A DNA stretch of 64,000 nt from JANWVO01 sp964458495. Lineage in GTDB: Bacteria; Acidobacteriota; Terriglobia; Bryobacterales; Bryobacteraceae. The stretch lies in contig CAYWJB010000007.1 of assembly GCA_964458495.1 (NCBI GenBank), forward strand, positions 1-64,000, written 5' to 3'. The position numbers and the translations under genes were made by a program. This document shows, piece by piece, positions 35,875 through 45,139 of the stretch. The notes beneath the pieces were generated by a model. The model ran no database searches and was not told the DNA's origin. It was given only the letters and a program-made list of their open reading frames with translations. How positions within the stretch are numbered: the stretch's first letter is position 1; every line of letters starts with the position of its first letter.

Positions 35875-35887
35875 AGAAAGGGTCCAT

Positions 35888-38554
35888 ATGAGATTCGCAG
35901 GTCTGATATTTGCGGCCCTCCTCGCGCCGGCGGCGGCCCGGGCGCAGACGGGCGGGCTCGCGCCCTTCCGCCTCTCCTGGTTCGGGGCAGATCCCAATAT
36001 CACGAGCCTGGGGCGTTGGAACCATCCGGTTGAGACCACTTCCACGTGGGTGACGGTCAGTGAGGACGGGCATTACGTGGTGGACGGGCAGCGCATCCGC
36101 TTTCTCGGCGTGAATGTCGGGGCTGCGACCGCTTTCCCGGACGCCGTGCGCGCCGAAGCACACGCCGCCCGGCTGGCGCGGTTTGGCTTCAACTCCGTCC
36201 GTTTCCACCACCTGGAAGCGCCGTGGGACAAGAGCCGCGTGCTGATCGATTATTCCACCGGCACCTCGCGCGAACTCTCCGCTGAACGCCTCGGCAGATT
36301 GCATTACTTCGTGGCAAAACTCGCCGAGAACGGAATTTATTCCAACATCAATCTGCTGGTCAGCCGCGAATTCCAGACCGCCGACGGACTGGGCGCGGAA
36401 ATCGCCCAAATGGAATGGAAAGACCAGCATATCCTGGGATTTTTCAACGAAACGGCGCTGGAGTTGCACAAGGAGCACGCGCGCAAGCTGCTGCTGGCGC
36501 CGAACCCCTGGCGCGGGGACACGCCGCTGGCGAAGGACCCGGCCGTCGCCTTCGTCGAGATCATGAACGAAAACGGGCTGCTCCAGAAATGGTTCGAAGG
36601 CGTCACCGACACGATGCCAGAGCGCTACCGCCTCGACTTGCAGGCGCGCTGGAACCAGTGGCTCCGCTCGCGCTATGACTCCACCGAGGCGCTGAAACAG
36701 GGCTGGGGCGTGGTCGACCAGGAGCTGGGCCCCAACCTGCTCCGCAACGGGGATTTCTCCGCCGCGCCGGCGGGCTGGTCCGGCGGCTGCTGGAGCAGCG
36801 GCCTGCAATGGAACATTGAATGCCATCAGGGCGCGCGGGCTGCCGTCTCGGTCACAACAGACTTTCGGGGCGGCCCGGCGATTCTCATCGATGTCGCCGC
36901 GCCGGGCGCGGCGAACTGGCACGTCCAGTTCAACCAGTCGCAATTGCAAGTGGAGGCCGGAAAGACATACACCCTCCGGTTCTGGGCTCGCGCCGCTTCG
37001 CCCACGCCCCTCAACGCCAGCCTGCAGCGCGCGCACACGGATTGGGCGGCTCTTGCGCCTTCGATCTCGGCTACCCTCGACGCCGAGTGGAGACAGTACT
37101 CGATCACCTTCCAGAACACTGTGGACGAAGCGAATGCACGGATCAATTTCAACGGCTTCGGGGACCGCGCGGCGAGGGTCTGGATCGCCCAGGTGGAGTT
37201 CCGCGAAGGAGGCCAGATCGGCGTGCTGCCGGAAGGGGCCAGCCTCGAGGCCGGCAACGTGCCCAGCGTGAAGCGCGGCGGCGCCGGCGCCACGCTCGGC
37301 CAGCGCCGGGACTGGATCCGGTTCGCCCTGGACCTGGAAAAACAATACTGGGACGAAATGAGGCGCTATATCAAGGAAGATCTGGGCTATCCGGGCATTG
37401 TTTTCGCCACCATCATCTCCAACAGCCCGCCCAACGCGCAGCGCGACATGGACGCCATTGACTCGCACGCCTACTGGCAGCACCCGCAGTTCCCTTCCGG
37501 CCAGGACTGGAGCCCGGACAACTGGACTGTGCAAAACGTCTCGATGGTCAACAGCCCCGCCGGCTCCACCATCGCGGGCATCACGCGGCAGCGGGTGAAA
37601 GGAAAGCCCCACAATGTGACCGAATACCAGCACCCTTCGCCCAATACGTATTCCACGGAAATGCCGATTTTCGTGGCCGCCTACGGGGCATTGCAGGACT
37701 GGGACGGCATCTGGTTTTTCGAATATCCCACGGGCACGGACGAATATGTCACCGGATTTTTCGATACCGCCGGCAATCCGGGCAAGCTGGCAAATTCTCT
37801 CATCGCGGCCTCGCTGTTCCGGCGCGGCGATGTGGCGCCGGCGGCTCAGGAGCATGTCGTCCGGTTCGATCCCGAGACCGAAGTCGAGACCGTGACGTCC
37901 CGTGGCGGACCCTGGCGCATCGCCGACGGCTCGAGCCTCGGCGTGCCCGCCACGCTCGGCCTGATTTCGCGCGTGTCGCTCTCGGTGGGGGAGGAAGCCG
38001 AAGGCGAAGACGCGATGCCGGAAGCGCCCGCCGGGCCGGTTTACGTCTCCGACACCGGACAACTCGTCTGGAGCCTCGAACAAGCCGGACGCGGCGTGCT
38101 GACCGTGAACACGCCGGCCACAAAAGCCGTCGTGGGCTTCTCTGACGGCCGCGCCTTCGACCTCGACGGCGTCATCATCGAGCCGGGCGTCACGCGGCAG
38201 GGCTGGTCGACCATCGCCATCACGGCGCGTGAAGGCGAATCGCTTGTTGGCAGCGGGGAGGCGTGGGGCGTGATCGTTGCCACCGGCGACCATGAGAACA
38301 CGGATCAGCGCTGGAAGGACGAGCGCCGTAACTCCGTCGGACGGAACTGGGGGCGCGCGCCGGCGCTGATTGAAGTGATCCCCGCCACCATCACGCTGCC
38401 CGTCGCTCCCTGGCGCGTTGTGGTCTGGGCGCTGGACGAGAGCGGAAACCGGATGGCCGACGTGCCCGTGGAAGAGTTCGAGGGCAAGGCTCGCTTCCGG
38501 ATCGGCGAGTCCGGCGCCACGCTCTGGTATGAGTTCTACATCAACCCCGAGTAG
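35888..38554 (+). CDS. Large secreted GH5-like glycosidase with carbohydrate-binding insert
   Basis: 888 residues. A signal peptide occupies residues 1-20 (ending AARAQ). Residues about 55-290 form a cellulase-type TIM barrel start: IRFLGVNVGAATAFP, FGFNSVRFHHLEAPWD, and VAFVEIMNENGLLQKW with the conserved N-E proton donor near residue 225. A jelly-roll carbohydrate-binding-like module is inserted (LLRNGDFSAAPAGWSGGCW to WIAQVEFREG, about 283-440), then the barrel resumes with DAIDSHAYWQHPQF and NVTEYQHPSP, the likely nucleophile. The C-terminal 250 residues are beta-rich. The substrate is probably a plant or microbial beta-glucan, by family. Confidence 0.85.
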   Translation: MRFAGLIFAALLAPAAARAQTGGLAPFRLSWFGADPNITSLGRWNHPVETTSTWVTVSEDGHYVVDGQRIRFLGVNVGAATAFPDAVRAEAHAARLARFGFNSVRFHHLEAPWDKSRVLIDYSTGTSRELSAERLGRLHYFVAKLAENGIYSNINLLVSREFQTADGLGAEIAQMEWKDQHILGFFNETALELHKEHARKLLLAPNPWRGDTPLAKDPAVAFVEIMNENGLLQKWFEGVTDTMPERYRLDLQARWNQWLRSRYDSTEALKQGWGVVDQELGPNLLRNGDFSAAPAGWSGGCWSSGLQWNIECHQGARAAVSVTTDFRGGPAILIDVAAPGAANWHVQFNQSQLQVEAGKTYTLRFWARAASPTPLNASLQRAHTDWAALAPSISATLDAEWRQYSITFQNTVDEANARINFNGFGDRAARVWIAQVEFREGGQIGVLPEGASLEAGNVPSVKRGGAGATLGQRRDWIRFALDLEKQYWDEMRRYIKEDLGYPGIVFATIISNSPPNAQRDMDAIDSHAYWQHPQFPSGQDWSPDNWTVQNVSMVNSPAGSTIAGITRQRVKGKPHNVTEYQHPSPNTYSTEMPIFVAAYGALQDWDGIWFFEYPTGTDEYVTGFFDTAGNPGKLANSLIAASLFRRGDVAPAAQEHVVRFDPETEVETVTSRGGPWRIADGSSLGVPATLGLISRVSLSVGEEAEGEDAMPEAPAGPVYVSDTGQLVWSLEQAGRGVLTVNTPATKAVVGFSDGRAFDLDGVIIEPGVTRQGWSTIAITAREGESLVGSGEAWGVIVATGDHENTDQRWKDERRNSVGRNWGRAPALIEVIPATITLPVAPWRVVVWALDESGNRMADVPVEEFEGKARFRIGESGATLWYEFYINPE

Positions 38555-38665
38555 GCCGCCTTGCCGGCGCGCCCGCCGGGCACGGCTCAGACCCTGATAA
38601 GATGGAGCCACGCGCGCCGTGCAGGCCGCGCGGGCAGTCCAATCCAGGCAGAGGGAGCCCAACCG

Positions 38666-39586
38666 ATGAACGATTCTCGCAACGGGAAGAATGTCGTCCC
38701 CGGCCGTGTCAGCCGCAGGCACTTTGCCGCCTTTCTGGGCGGCGCCGCAGCAGCCGCTCCGGCCACTGCCGCCGGCGCCTCCGCGCCTTCCAGGGCGGCC
38801 GAAATGGTGACGCTCGGCAAGACGGGAGTCCGCGTGACACGGCTTGCGCAAGGCACCGGCTTCAATGGCAGCGGGCGCTCGAGCGAGCACACCCGGATCG
38901 GCACGAAGGCGTTCACTTCGCTGGTGCGGCATGACCTCGACCTCGGCGTGACCTTCATGGACGCCGCCGATCTCTACGGCTCGCACCCCTATCTGCGCCG
39001 CGCGCTGGACGGCGTGCCGCGCGAAAAATACGCCCTGCTGACAAAGATCTGGCCACGAACCGAGTATTGGAATGCTTATTCCGGCGGCGCCAGGGCGGAA
39101 ATCGACCGTTTTCGCAAGGAATTGAACAGCGATTTTCTCGACATCGTGCTGCTGCACTGCATGATGGACGCCCGCTGGACGCAGGACTTCGCCCGCGGCA
39201 TGGACGAGCTGAACGAGCTGAAGGCCAAGGGAGTCGTCAAAGCCGTGGGCGTCAGCTGCCACGATTTCGGCGCGCTGAAGATCGCCTGCTCCTCGCCCTG
39301 GGTGGACGTGATCCTGGCCAGGATCAACCACGTGGGCAAGGCGGCGTACATGGATGCGCCGGTCGAGGAAGTGGTTCCGTACCTGAAGCAGGCCAAGGCG
39401 GCGGGGAAGGGAATCATCGGGATGAAGATTTTCGGCGCGGGCCGCATCAAAACCCCGGAGGAGCGCGACAAGTCGCTGCGGTTCGTCTTCGGCAACGGGT
39501 TGGTGGATGCCGTCACCATCGGCATGCTGAGCGAAGCCGAGGTGGACGATACCGTGCGGCGCATCGACCGGGCTTTCAGTGCCTGA
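38666..39586 (+). CDS. Tat-exported aldo/keto reductase
   Basis: 306 residues. The N-terminus NVVPGRVSRRHFAAFLGGAAAAAP is a Tat signal (S-R-R-x-F). The remainder is an aldo/keto reductase TIM barrel: VTLGKTGVRVTRLAQGTGF, DLGVTFMDAADLYGSHPYLRRAL with catalytic Asp and Tyr, YALLTKIWP with catalytic Lys, FLDIVLLHCM with catalytic His, and GIIGMKIFGAGR. The NADPH-binding C-terminus is short. Exported AKRs of this type occur in Planctomycetes and Acidobacteria; the cofactor supply outside the cytoplasm is unclear. An AGAGGGAG ribosome site precedes the ATG. Confidence 0.88.
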   Translation: MNDSRNGKNVVPGRVSRRHFAAFLGGAAAAAPATAAGASAPSRAAEMVTLGKTGVRVTRLAQGTGFNGSGRSSEHTRIGTKAFTSLVRHDLDLGVTFMDAADLYGSHPYLRRALDGVPREKYALLTKIWPRTEYWNAYSGGARAEIDRFRKELNSDFLDIVLLHCMMDARWTQDFARGMDELNELKAKGVVKAVGVSCHDFGALKIACSSPWVDVILARINHVGKAAYMDAPVEEVVPYLKQAKAAGKGIIGMKIFGAGRIKTPEERDKSLRFVFGNGLVDAVTIGMLSEAEVDDTVRRIDRAFSA

Positions 39587-39598
39587 GCGGCGCGCTGC

Positions 39599-41911
39599 CT
39601 AGCGCGGCGCGCGGTACGGCTGCCCTCTGCGGTACATCTCCAGCCGCTGGCGGATTTCGTCCGCCCAGTCCAGACGAGCCTCGCGCGCCCGCAGCCACGC
39701 CTCTTCCGCCGTGCGGGCGGCCTCTCCAAGGCGGCCCGCCGCGGCGTAGGCGGCGGCCAGCGCGTCCAGTGCCGCCGCGTCGTGGCGCCCGGTGAGCGCC
39801 GCCGCGCGCTCCGCCAGAGCCACGGCCTCCTGCGCGCGGCGCACTTTTTCATCGGGGCACGAGGCGAGGATCCAGGCCAGGTTCGTCATCGCCTCCGTCC
39901 GCCACGGCTCGAGCTCCAGCGCCTTCCGCAGTTGCGCAGCCGCTTCCGCGTGCCGCCCTTGCACCAGCAGCACGCCACCGAGGTTCACGCGTGCTTCGGC
40001 CAAGTCCGGGTTGAGTTCCAGCGCCCGCTCCAGCTCGCGCCGCGCCTCGCTCCACCGCTGCCTCTGCATCAACAGCAAACCCAGATTGCTGCGGGCGTTG
40101 GACGCGGATTCGTCCGCGCGCAGGGCGGCGCGCAAGTGCGCCTCCGCCTCGTCGAGCCGTCTCGCGCGCAGCAGCAGCCCGCCAAGGTTGTTGTGCGCCC
40201 GCGCGTCTTCGGGCTCCAGCTGCAACGCCTCGCGCCACATCCGGATGGCTGCTTCCGTGTCGCCCTTTTCGCCCAGCTCGTAGGCCAGATCGTACAGGCG
40301 GTAAAATTCCGCCGCCGGCACGTCGATCCTCTCCAGCCCACCCTTGGGAATATTCACGAACTCGGGGATGTTGACAGCGCGGTTGGACTCGGTCGCGTTC
40401 TCGATCAGCACGGCGGGACTGTCGTTGCCCTGCTCGTCGATGTGCGTGAGAAACATCTGCGTGTAGGATGAGCGGCTCTTTGAGGAAAACACCATCCACC
40501 GCCCGTTGGGTGACAAGCTGTGCCAGGAGTTCATCAGGCGCGTGTTGCAGCGCATGCGGCGCGCCTCGCCTCCGGAGGCGGGCACGATCCACAGCTCTCC
40601 GTCCGGTCGCATCAATTGCCCGTTGCGGCATTTCACAAATACGATCCACTTGCCGTCGGGCGAGATCCTCGGAAAACTGTTGCTCATCCCGTTGCGCGAG
40701 GCGCCGCGCACCGGCTCGGCGCGCCCGCCTTTTCCGCCGTTAAACGGGATCCGCCACAGGTCGTAACGGATCTGAACCTCATTCGGGTCGTTCGGGTACT
40801 CTGCCAGCCTGCGTCCCTTGGGATATGGGTCGGTGGCGGGGGCGCGGACGAACACCAGGTGGCTCCCGTCCGGGCTCCAGACGGCGTTGGCGTGCACGAA
40901 GGCAGGGTCGTCGGCGCCGGGCAGCGGACGGATGACTCCCTCCGCGCGGTCGTAGAAAGCCAGGATGCCACGCGTCGGGTAGAAGACCTGGAGGAACCGG
41001 TAGTCCGGGAAATTGGCGACGTAGTATTGCACCTGAGTGGCGGTGACGACAAACCGCCCGTCCGGCGACACCTGGCTCATGAAGCCGATCCGCTTGTCGC
41101 GTTCCATCTGGCCGCGGAACCGTTTCCAGGAGATCACGTTCTCCTGGCGGATGACGGTTCGCGGATCCACGCGGACGATCGCGTAGAGCCCCTTGTCATT
41201 GTGCGGTCCGTCCAGGTCCATCCCCAGCGTGCGTCCGTCGGCGGAAAACGAGTGGCAGTTGGCGCATGTGTGAAGCCGCTCGAGCACGGTCCGGCTGGCA
41301 GGTTCGTCGAGGTAGCGCAGCCGCCAGCGAACCAGCGGCAGCAGCTTCGGCGCCAGCGGCTTGATCACGCCCTTCTCGGTCTCGGACGGCATCAGCGGCA
41401 CGTCGCGGAAAAAGACCGGCGCGCCGACAGGATCTTTCGATGTTCGGATGCGTACGGCGCCGGCGCTCACCGACTGCCCGCGGCGCAGACCCGTGAACGT
41501 GAGAATGGCCCACCGCTCGAGCGAACCGTGCTGGATGCGTCGCCATGTGACGGCATCGGGCCGCCATGTCCGCGTGGCGCGCTGCTCGGGCGTGAGTTCG
41601 GGCAACCGGTTGGTAGGGCCGGCAGCCGCCGGGTCGATGGGTCCGGGCTGCATAGGCTCGCCTTTGGCGGCGACCGTCAGCGGTGGAGCGCCTCCGTCGA
41701 ACTCGATCCGCACCTGCCAGGTGTCTGCGGTCTCGGGCTGCTCGCGCCAAAGGAACGTGGGCGGCGCGAAATCCGGCGGGAAGATCGTGCCCTCTGCCGG
41801 GTAATCGATCAGGATTCGGCCCTGCGCCGGGGTCGCGGCGGGGCCATCGGCCGCGAACAGCGTCAGCGACGCGGCGGCCAGCACTCCCAAGCCGGCGAAC
41901 AGGCCCCTCAC
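39599..41911 (-). CDS. Cytochrome c-PD40-TPR multi-domain protein
   Basis: About 770 residues, exported (hydrophobic segment LFAGLGVLAAASLTLFAA at the N-terminus). It combines a c-type heme site (CANCHS, about residues 216-220), a TolB-like PD40 beta-propeller (SPDGRFVVTA, WSPDGSHLVFV, ISPDGKWIVFVK, SPNGRWMVFSSK, about 280-510), and C-terminal TPRs (about 560-750, e.g. ARAHNNLGGLLLRARRLDEAEAHLRAAL). The start at 41911 (GTG, after GAGGTGGG) is preferred over an ATG at 41950, because the -10 box at 41932 would begin transcription downstream of that ATG. Role is unknown; a heme-dependent exported scaffold is plausible. Confidence 0.82.
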   Translation of the reverse strand: MRGLFAGLGVLAAASLTLFAADGPAATPAQGRILIDYPAEGTIFPPDFAPPTFLWREQPETADTWQVRIEFDGGAPPLTVAAKGEPMQPGPIDPAAAGPTNRLPELTPEQRATRTWRPDAVTWRRIQHGSLERWAILTFTGLRRGQSVSAGAVRIRTSKDPVGAPVFFRDVPLMPSETEKGVIKPLAPKLLPLVRWRLRYLDEPASRTVLERLHTCANCHSFSADGRTLGMDLDGPHNDKGLYAIVRVDPRTVIRQENVISWKRFRGQMERDKRIGFMSQVSPDGRFVVTATQVQYYVANFPDYRFLQVFYPTRGILAFYDRAEGVIRPLPGADDPAFVHANAVWSPDGSHLVFVRAPATDPYPKGRRLAEYPNDPNEVQIRYDLWRIPFNGGKGGRAEPVRGASRNGMSNSFPRISPDGKWIVFVKCRNGQLMRPDGELWIVPASGGEARRMRCNTRLMNSWHSLSPNGRWMVFSSKSRSSYTQMFLTHIDEQGNDSPAVLIENATESNRAVNIPEFVNIPKGGLERIDVPAAEFYRLYDLAYELGEKGDTEAAIRMWREALQLEPEDARAHNNLGGLLLRARRLDEAEAHLRAALRADESASNARSNLGLLLMQRQRWSEARRELERALELNPDLAEARVNLGGVLLVQGRHAEAAAQLRKALELEPWRTEAMTNLAWILASCPDEKVRRAQEAVALAERAAALTGRHDAAALDALAAAYAAAGRLGEAARTAEEAWLRAREARLDWADEIRQRLEMYRRGQPYRAPR

Positions 41912-41931
41912 GCGCACCCACCTCGAAGATG

Positions 41932-41937
41932 AGCATA
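41932..41937 (-). promoter_or_regulatory. -10 box for the cytochrome-PD40-TPR gene
   Basis: TATGCT on the minus strand, preceded by TG. Predicted initiation near 41925 lies inside the longest open frame, which argues for the GTG at 41911 as start. Confidence 0.4.
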
Positions 41938-41978
41938 CACCGGCCGCCATGCGGTTGGCGGATCGCCCGGCCGGCCGG

Positions 41979-44459
41979 CTATGGCTGGTACGGGATCAGG
42001 AAAGGCGCCAAAGATCGGATGCCGTTCGCCACCACTGTCAGGCCCAGGGCGCCGTCGGTTGCCTCGGCCTTCGCGAGGCGAACCTCAACAAGATGTGTGC
42101 CCGGGATCTGGGAGTTCTCGGTGACGGAGACAACAGTGTGTTCCACGCTTCCGGAAACCACGCGCAGGCGGTCGACAGCCACAGTGCCCGTTCCACCAAG
42201 CCCGCCCACTGCGAGAATTAGGGTGCCGTCCGCGCGCACGGGGCTTGCCGCGGTCACAGGCGCTCCGTCAGGGTGGCGGGCGTAGAGTACGAGCGGCGGC
42301 ACAGGGCCAATCTCCACCGCCGCCGGCAACGCCTCCACGCCTGCCAGGGTCATGCGCAACAGATGAACGCCCGGTGCCAGTTGCGGCGGAACCTGCACGG
42401 TCACGCTCCCCTCGGAGACCTGCAACACAGCGGCAGGGGCGCCGCCGATGACCGCGGCCACGCTGCCCGCACTGGCGCCGCCGGGCATTGATGCCACGGG
42501 CAGCACCGCGGCGGCTCCGGGATAAAGATACTGGCCTTCCATGGCCGACATCCGCAAGAACGGCGCACCGTTGGAGGGAAGCACGGTCAACGCGGATGAA
42601 AGCTTCGCAGTCAGCAGCCCCACTGTAGCGGTGAACGGCGCCGCCGACGGTGCGGCGCCCTGCCGCGCGGCCAGCCAGGCAAGCGCAGTGCCTTCCCCCG
42701 TGGCCCACACCTTGCGCACCGCCACATCACTCGTGCCTGTCCCGATCGCAGGAGTCCACTCCCGGAAGTTCACGCCCGTGCCAGTGACGGGGATCACCAT
42801 CTCCGCGCCTGCCGGGATCTGTGCCGCCTCGATATTCACTACAGGCTCCACGGTCCCTTCGTAGGAAAACAGGGGCGAAGCGTTGCCATGCACAAACAGA
42901 GAACTCTGGCCGTCCTGGTTAAAGGCCGCCAGAACACCGCGGTGGCCTTGCGGCGCGGGCGGAGGAGTCAGAAGCAACTTTCCATCCTCGTACCGGGTCT
43001 TCGCCGGCACGCCGTCCACCCATATGGCTGTGTCCGCCGAGAGGTTGCGGCCCTCCACAACCAGCCAGCCGCCTTCTGCTGCCGCAATCGACTCCAGGGA
43101 CGGCGGCAAAGCCCGCTTCACGGCCACGCCGGATGGGAGCAGGTAGGATTCGCCGGGCGTCTGGAACAGCAGGTGGCGCGGACCCTCGCCGGAGAACGGC
43201 GAAACCGAGAGGTCCGCCATCAGGTAACCGGATGCATATGGATAGGGGCGCAAGCTCCCCTCGAGGATCGTCTCCGGAGCGGCCAAAACGCTGACGGAAA
43301 AGCCCGGGGTGATTGCCGTCGCGCCGTAACCCGTGAACACGGTGCTGCCGGCGCCGCTCGTCAGATGCACGGTGGCAGGCTTGAGCACGTTCTGCCCGTA
43401 AAACGAATACGTCTGCACCGAGTGCAGCGTCACCGAGGTGCGCGGCGAAACCTGCAAGTCCACCCCTTCGGCTGCCGCCCCCGCCTCCAGCGTCAATGGA
43501 GCGCCGGGCGCTGCCCCGCCGTAAAATGCCAGGTCAAAAACAGGTCCCGGAAAAATCGCCCCCTCCGGCCCCATCGGCAACTCCAGATTCACCGGCTGCG
43601 GCTCTCCCGCAATCGCCGGTGGAAGCGGATGCGCGTAAATGTAATAGACACCCGGCGGGAGCCCGGCCAGGCTGTAACTCCCGTCCGGCGCCGTCAGCGT
43701 GCTCACCGCATCCCGTCCGGGCGCGACCGCCACTACCGAGGCCAGCGCAACCCCCTGCCCGTTCATCGTCACCCGGCCGGTGACCGTGGCTGTCGACTTT
43801 CTGAACTCCGCAGTCGGATACAAGATCGACACGCCCGCGATGTCGTCCTGCCCCAGCGGCCGCGCCTTCGTCGTTGCTCTGGTGATCTCCGTGGACATCA
43901 CGCTCGAGGTCCAGGTGTGCTGCAGGCCCAAGGTGTGGCCGAATTCATGAACCAGCGTCAGGAACAGCCGCTCGCTCCAACTGGGCCGCGAAGCGAGATC
44001 CTTGGGCAGCCGGAGAACAGAGTGCGCGATCGGAGTAAACACGCCGTCCGGGCCATCGACCGGATCGAGCCGGGTCACAGGCCCCCCCTGTGCAATCACA
44101 CCCGGCGGCAGCTCGTCAGTAAACTCCACCTGAATGTATGGGCCGCCCATGCCGTTCCCGTCGTCCCGGAAGCCGCCGAACGCCAGCCGCAGCTCCGACG
44201 TCGGAACGGTGTTCCACGCCCCGGCTGCCGCACGGATCTGGCTGACCAATGCGGCTTCGGAATCCCCCTCGGCCAACCGCAGCGGACCCTGCAGGGAAAT
44301 GAAATACGGAACCGTCTTGCCCGGCAACGCCCGCAGGTCGAACCTGTCATAGACCGGAGTGTAGGGCGGCGCGGAACTCGCGTACCGGACAAAGTGATAG
44401 TAGGCCAACAAAGGACTTGCGCTCAACAGCAGACTCAACCCTGCCAGCCGCAGTCTCAT
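41979..44459 (-). CDS. Secreted matrixin-like metalloprotease
   Basis: 826 residues. A signal peptide (1-19) precedes a metzincin domain: HEFGHTLGLQHT at 171-182 supplies three zinc His and the catalytic Glu, with Met188 in SSVMS forming the Met-turn. A carboxypeptidase-regulatory-like domain follows (ATVTGRVTMNGQGVALASVVAV ... GSYSLAGLPPGVYYIYAHP, about 225-285), then beta-rich IPT/TIG-like segments to the end. It is probably secreted or outer-surface bound. Its start overlaps the end of a small secreted gene by four bases (ATGA), so the two are translationally coupled. Confidence 0.88.
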   Translation of the reverse strand: MRLRLAGLSLLLSASPLLAYYHFVRYASSAPPYTPVYDRFDLRALPGKTVPYFISLQGPLRLAEGDSEAALVSQIRAAAGAWNTVPTSELRLAFGGFRDDGNGMGGPYIQVEFTDELPPGVIAQGGPVTRLDPVDGPDGVFTPIAHSVLRLPKDLASRPSWSERLFLTLVHEFGHTLGLQHTWTSSVMSTEITRATTKARPLGQDDIAGVSILYPTAEFRKSTATVTGRVTMNGQGVALASVVAVAPGRDAVSTLTAPDGSYSLAGLPPGVYYIYAHPLPPAIAGEPQPVNLELPMGPEGAIFPGPVFDLAFYGGAAPGAPLTLEAGAAAEGVDLQVSPRTSVTLHSVQTYSFYGQNVLKPATVHLTSGAGSTVFTGYGATAITPGFSVSVLAAPETILEGSLRPYPYASGYLMADLSVSPFSGEGPRHLLFQTPGESYLLPSGVAVKRALPPSLESIAAAEGGWLVVEGRNLSADTAIWVDGVPAKTRYEDGKLLLTPPPAPQGHRGVLAAFNQDGQSSLFVHGNASPLFSYEGTVEPVVNIEAAQIPAGAEMVIPVTGTGVNFREWTPAIGTGTSDVAVRKVWATGEGTALAWLAARQGAAPSAAPFTATVGLLTAKLSSALTVLPSNGAPFLRMSAMEGQYLYPGAAAVLPVASMPGGASAGSVAAVIGGAPAAVLQVSEGSVTVQVPPQLAPGVHLLRMTLAGVEALPAAVEIGPVPPLVLYARHPDGAPVTAASPVRADGTLILAVGGLGGTGTVAVDRLRVVSGSVEHTVVSVTENSQIPGTHLVEVRLAKAEATDGALGLTVVANGIRSLAPFLIPYQP

Positions 44460-44989
44460 TGCCGATCCCCTTGCGCCGCCACGCGCGCAACAATCTCCCG
44501 CAGGCTCTCCAGCGAAAGCCGGATCCCGTTGTCCTCCACAGCGCGCCCGGTCCGGTCCACGATCTCCGCCTCCAGCTTGCCCCGCACCAACAGCGTCTGC
44601 CCGCCGCCCGCCTTGATCTCGAAAACACCCTGGCTCAGCCCGATCACCTGCACCAGCCCGCGCGGGCTCGCCCAGAGGAAGAACACATACTCCACGCCCG
44701 GCGCGAGAACCGGCGAGCCGGCAATGCTCTGCCGGTAGCGCCCGTACGTGCCGCCGGGCACGTAAACCTCCGCCGGCCCCGGGGGCAGCGCGCCCTTCAG
44801 CATTTCAGACACCTGCAACTGGTAAACCGTGTAAATCATCGACCCGCGCTGCACCGTCGTGGAAGCCGTCGCCCGCGCCCTCACCACCGCCGTCGCCTTC
44901 TGCGCCATCTGCTCCACAGTCAGCTTTTCGAGCGTGGTCGCCCCGGCGAACGCCGCTGCCAGCAACAAGATGGAGAGAAGCGGACGCAT
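44456..44989 (-). CDS. Small secreted protein coupled to matrixin protease
   Basis: 177 residues, signal peptide at 1-18 (ending AGATT). The mature part starts LEKLTVEQMAQKATAVVRARATAS, followed by beta-strand-like YTVYQLQVSEMLKGALPPGPAEVYVPGG and YVFFLWASPRG. It resembles small proteins seen beside matrixin-like proteases in Acidobacteria (from memory, not searched), so it may be an inhibitor, chaperone or anchor. It overlaps the protease start by four bases and is upstream of it in the operon. No known domain was recognised. The 150 bases before it to the MntH gene hold nothing. Confidence 0.7.
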   Translation of the reverse strand: MRPLLSILLLAAAFAGATTLEKLTVEQMAQKATAVVRARATASTTVQRGSMIYTVYQLQVSEMLKGALPPGPAEVYVPGGTYGRYRQSIAGSPVLAPGVEYVFFLWASPRGLVQVIGLSQGVFEIKAGGGQTLLVRGKLEAEIVDRTGRAVEDNGIRLSLESLREIVARVAAQGDRQ

Positions 44990-45139
44990 GACAGTGTCCC
45001 GCCCTTCAGGAAAGCACGCCCGGCTCCAAACAGACGGCCTTTCTGGATCAATGACTTGGCGGGACTTACGCGGTCCCGCCTGCGTCGCTCTGACACATCC
45101 GCCGCCCCATCTGTCCCATCTCCGGACGCCGCCCCCGTT

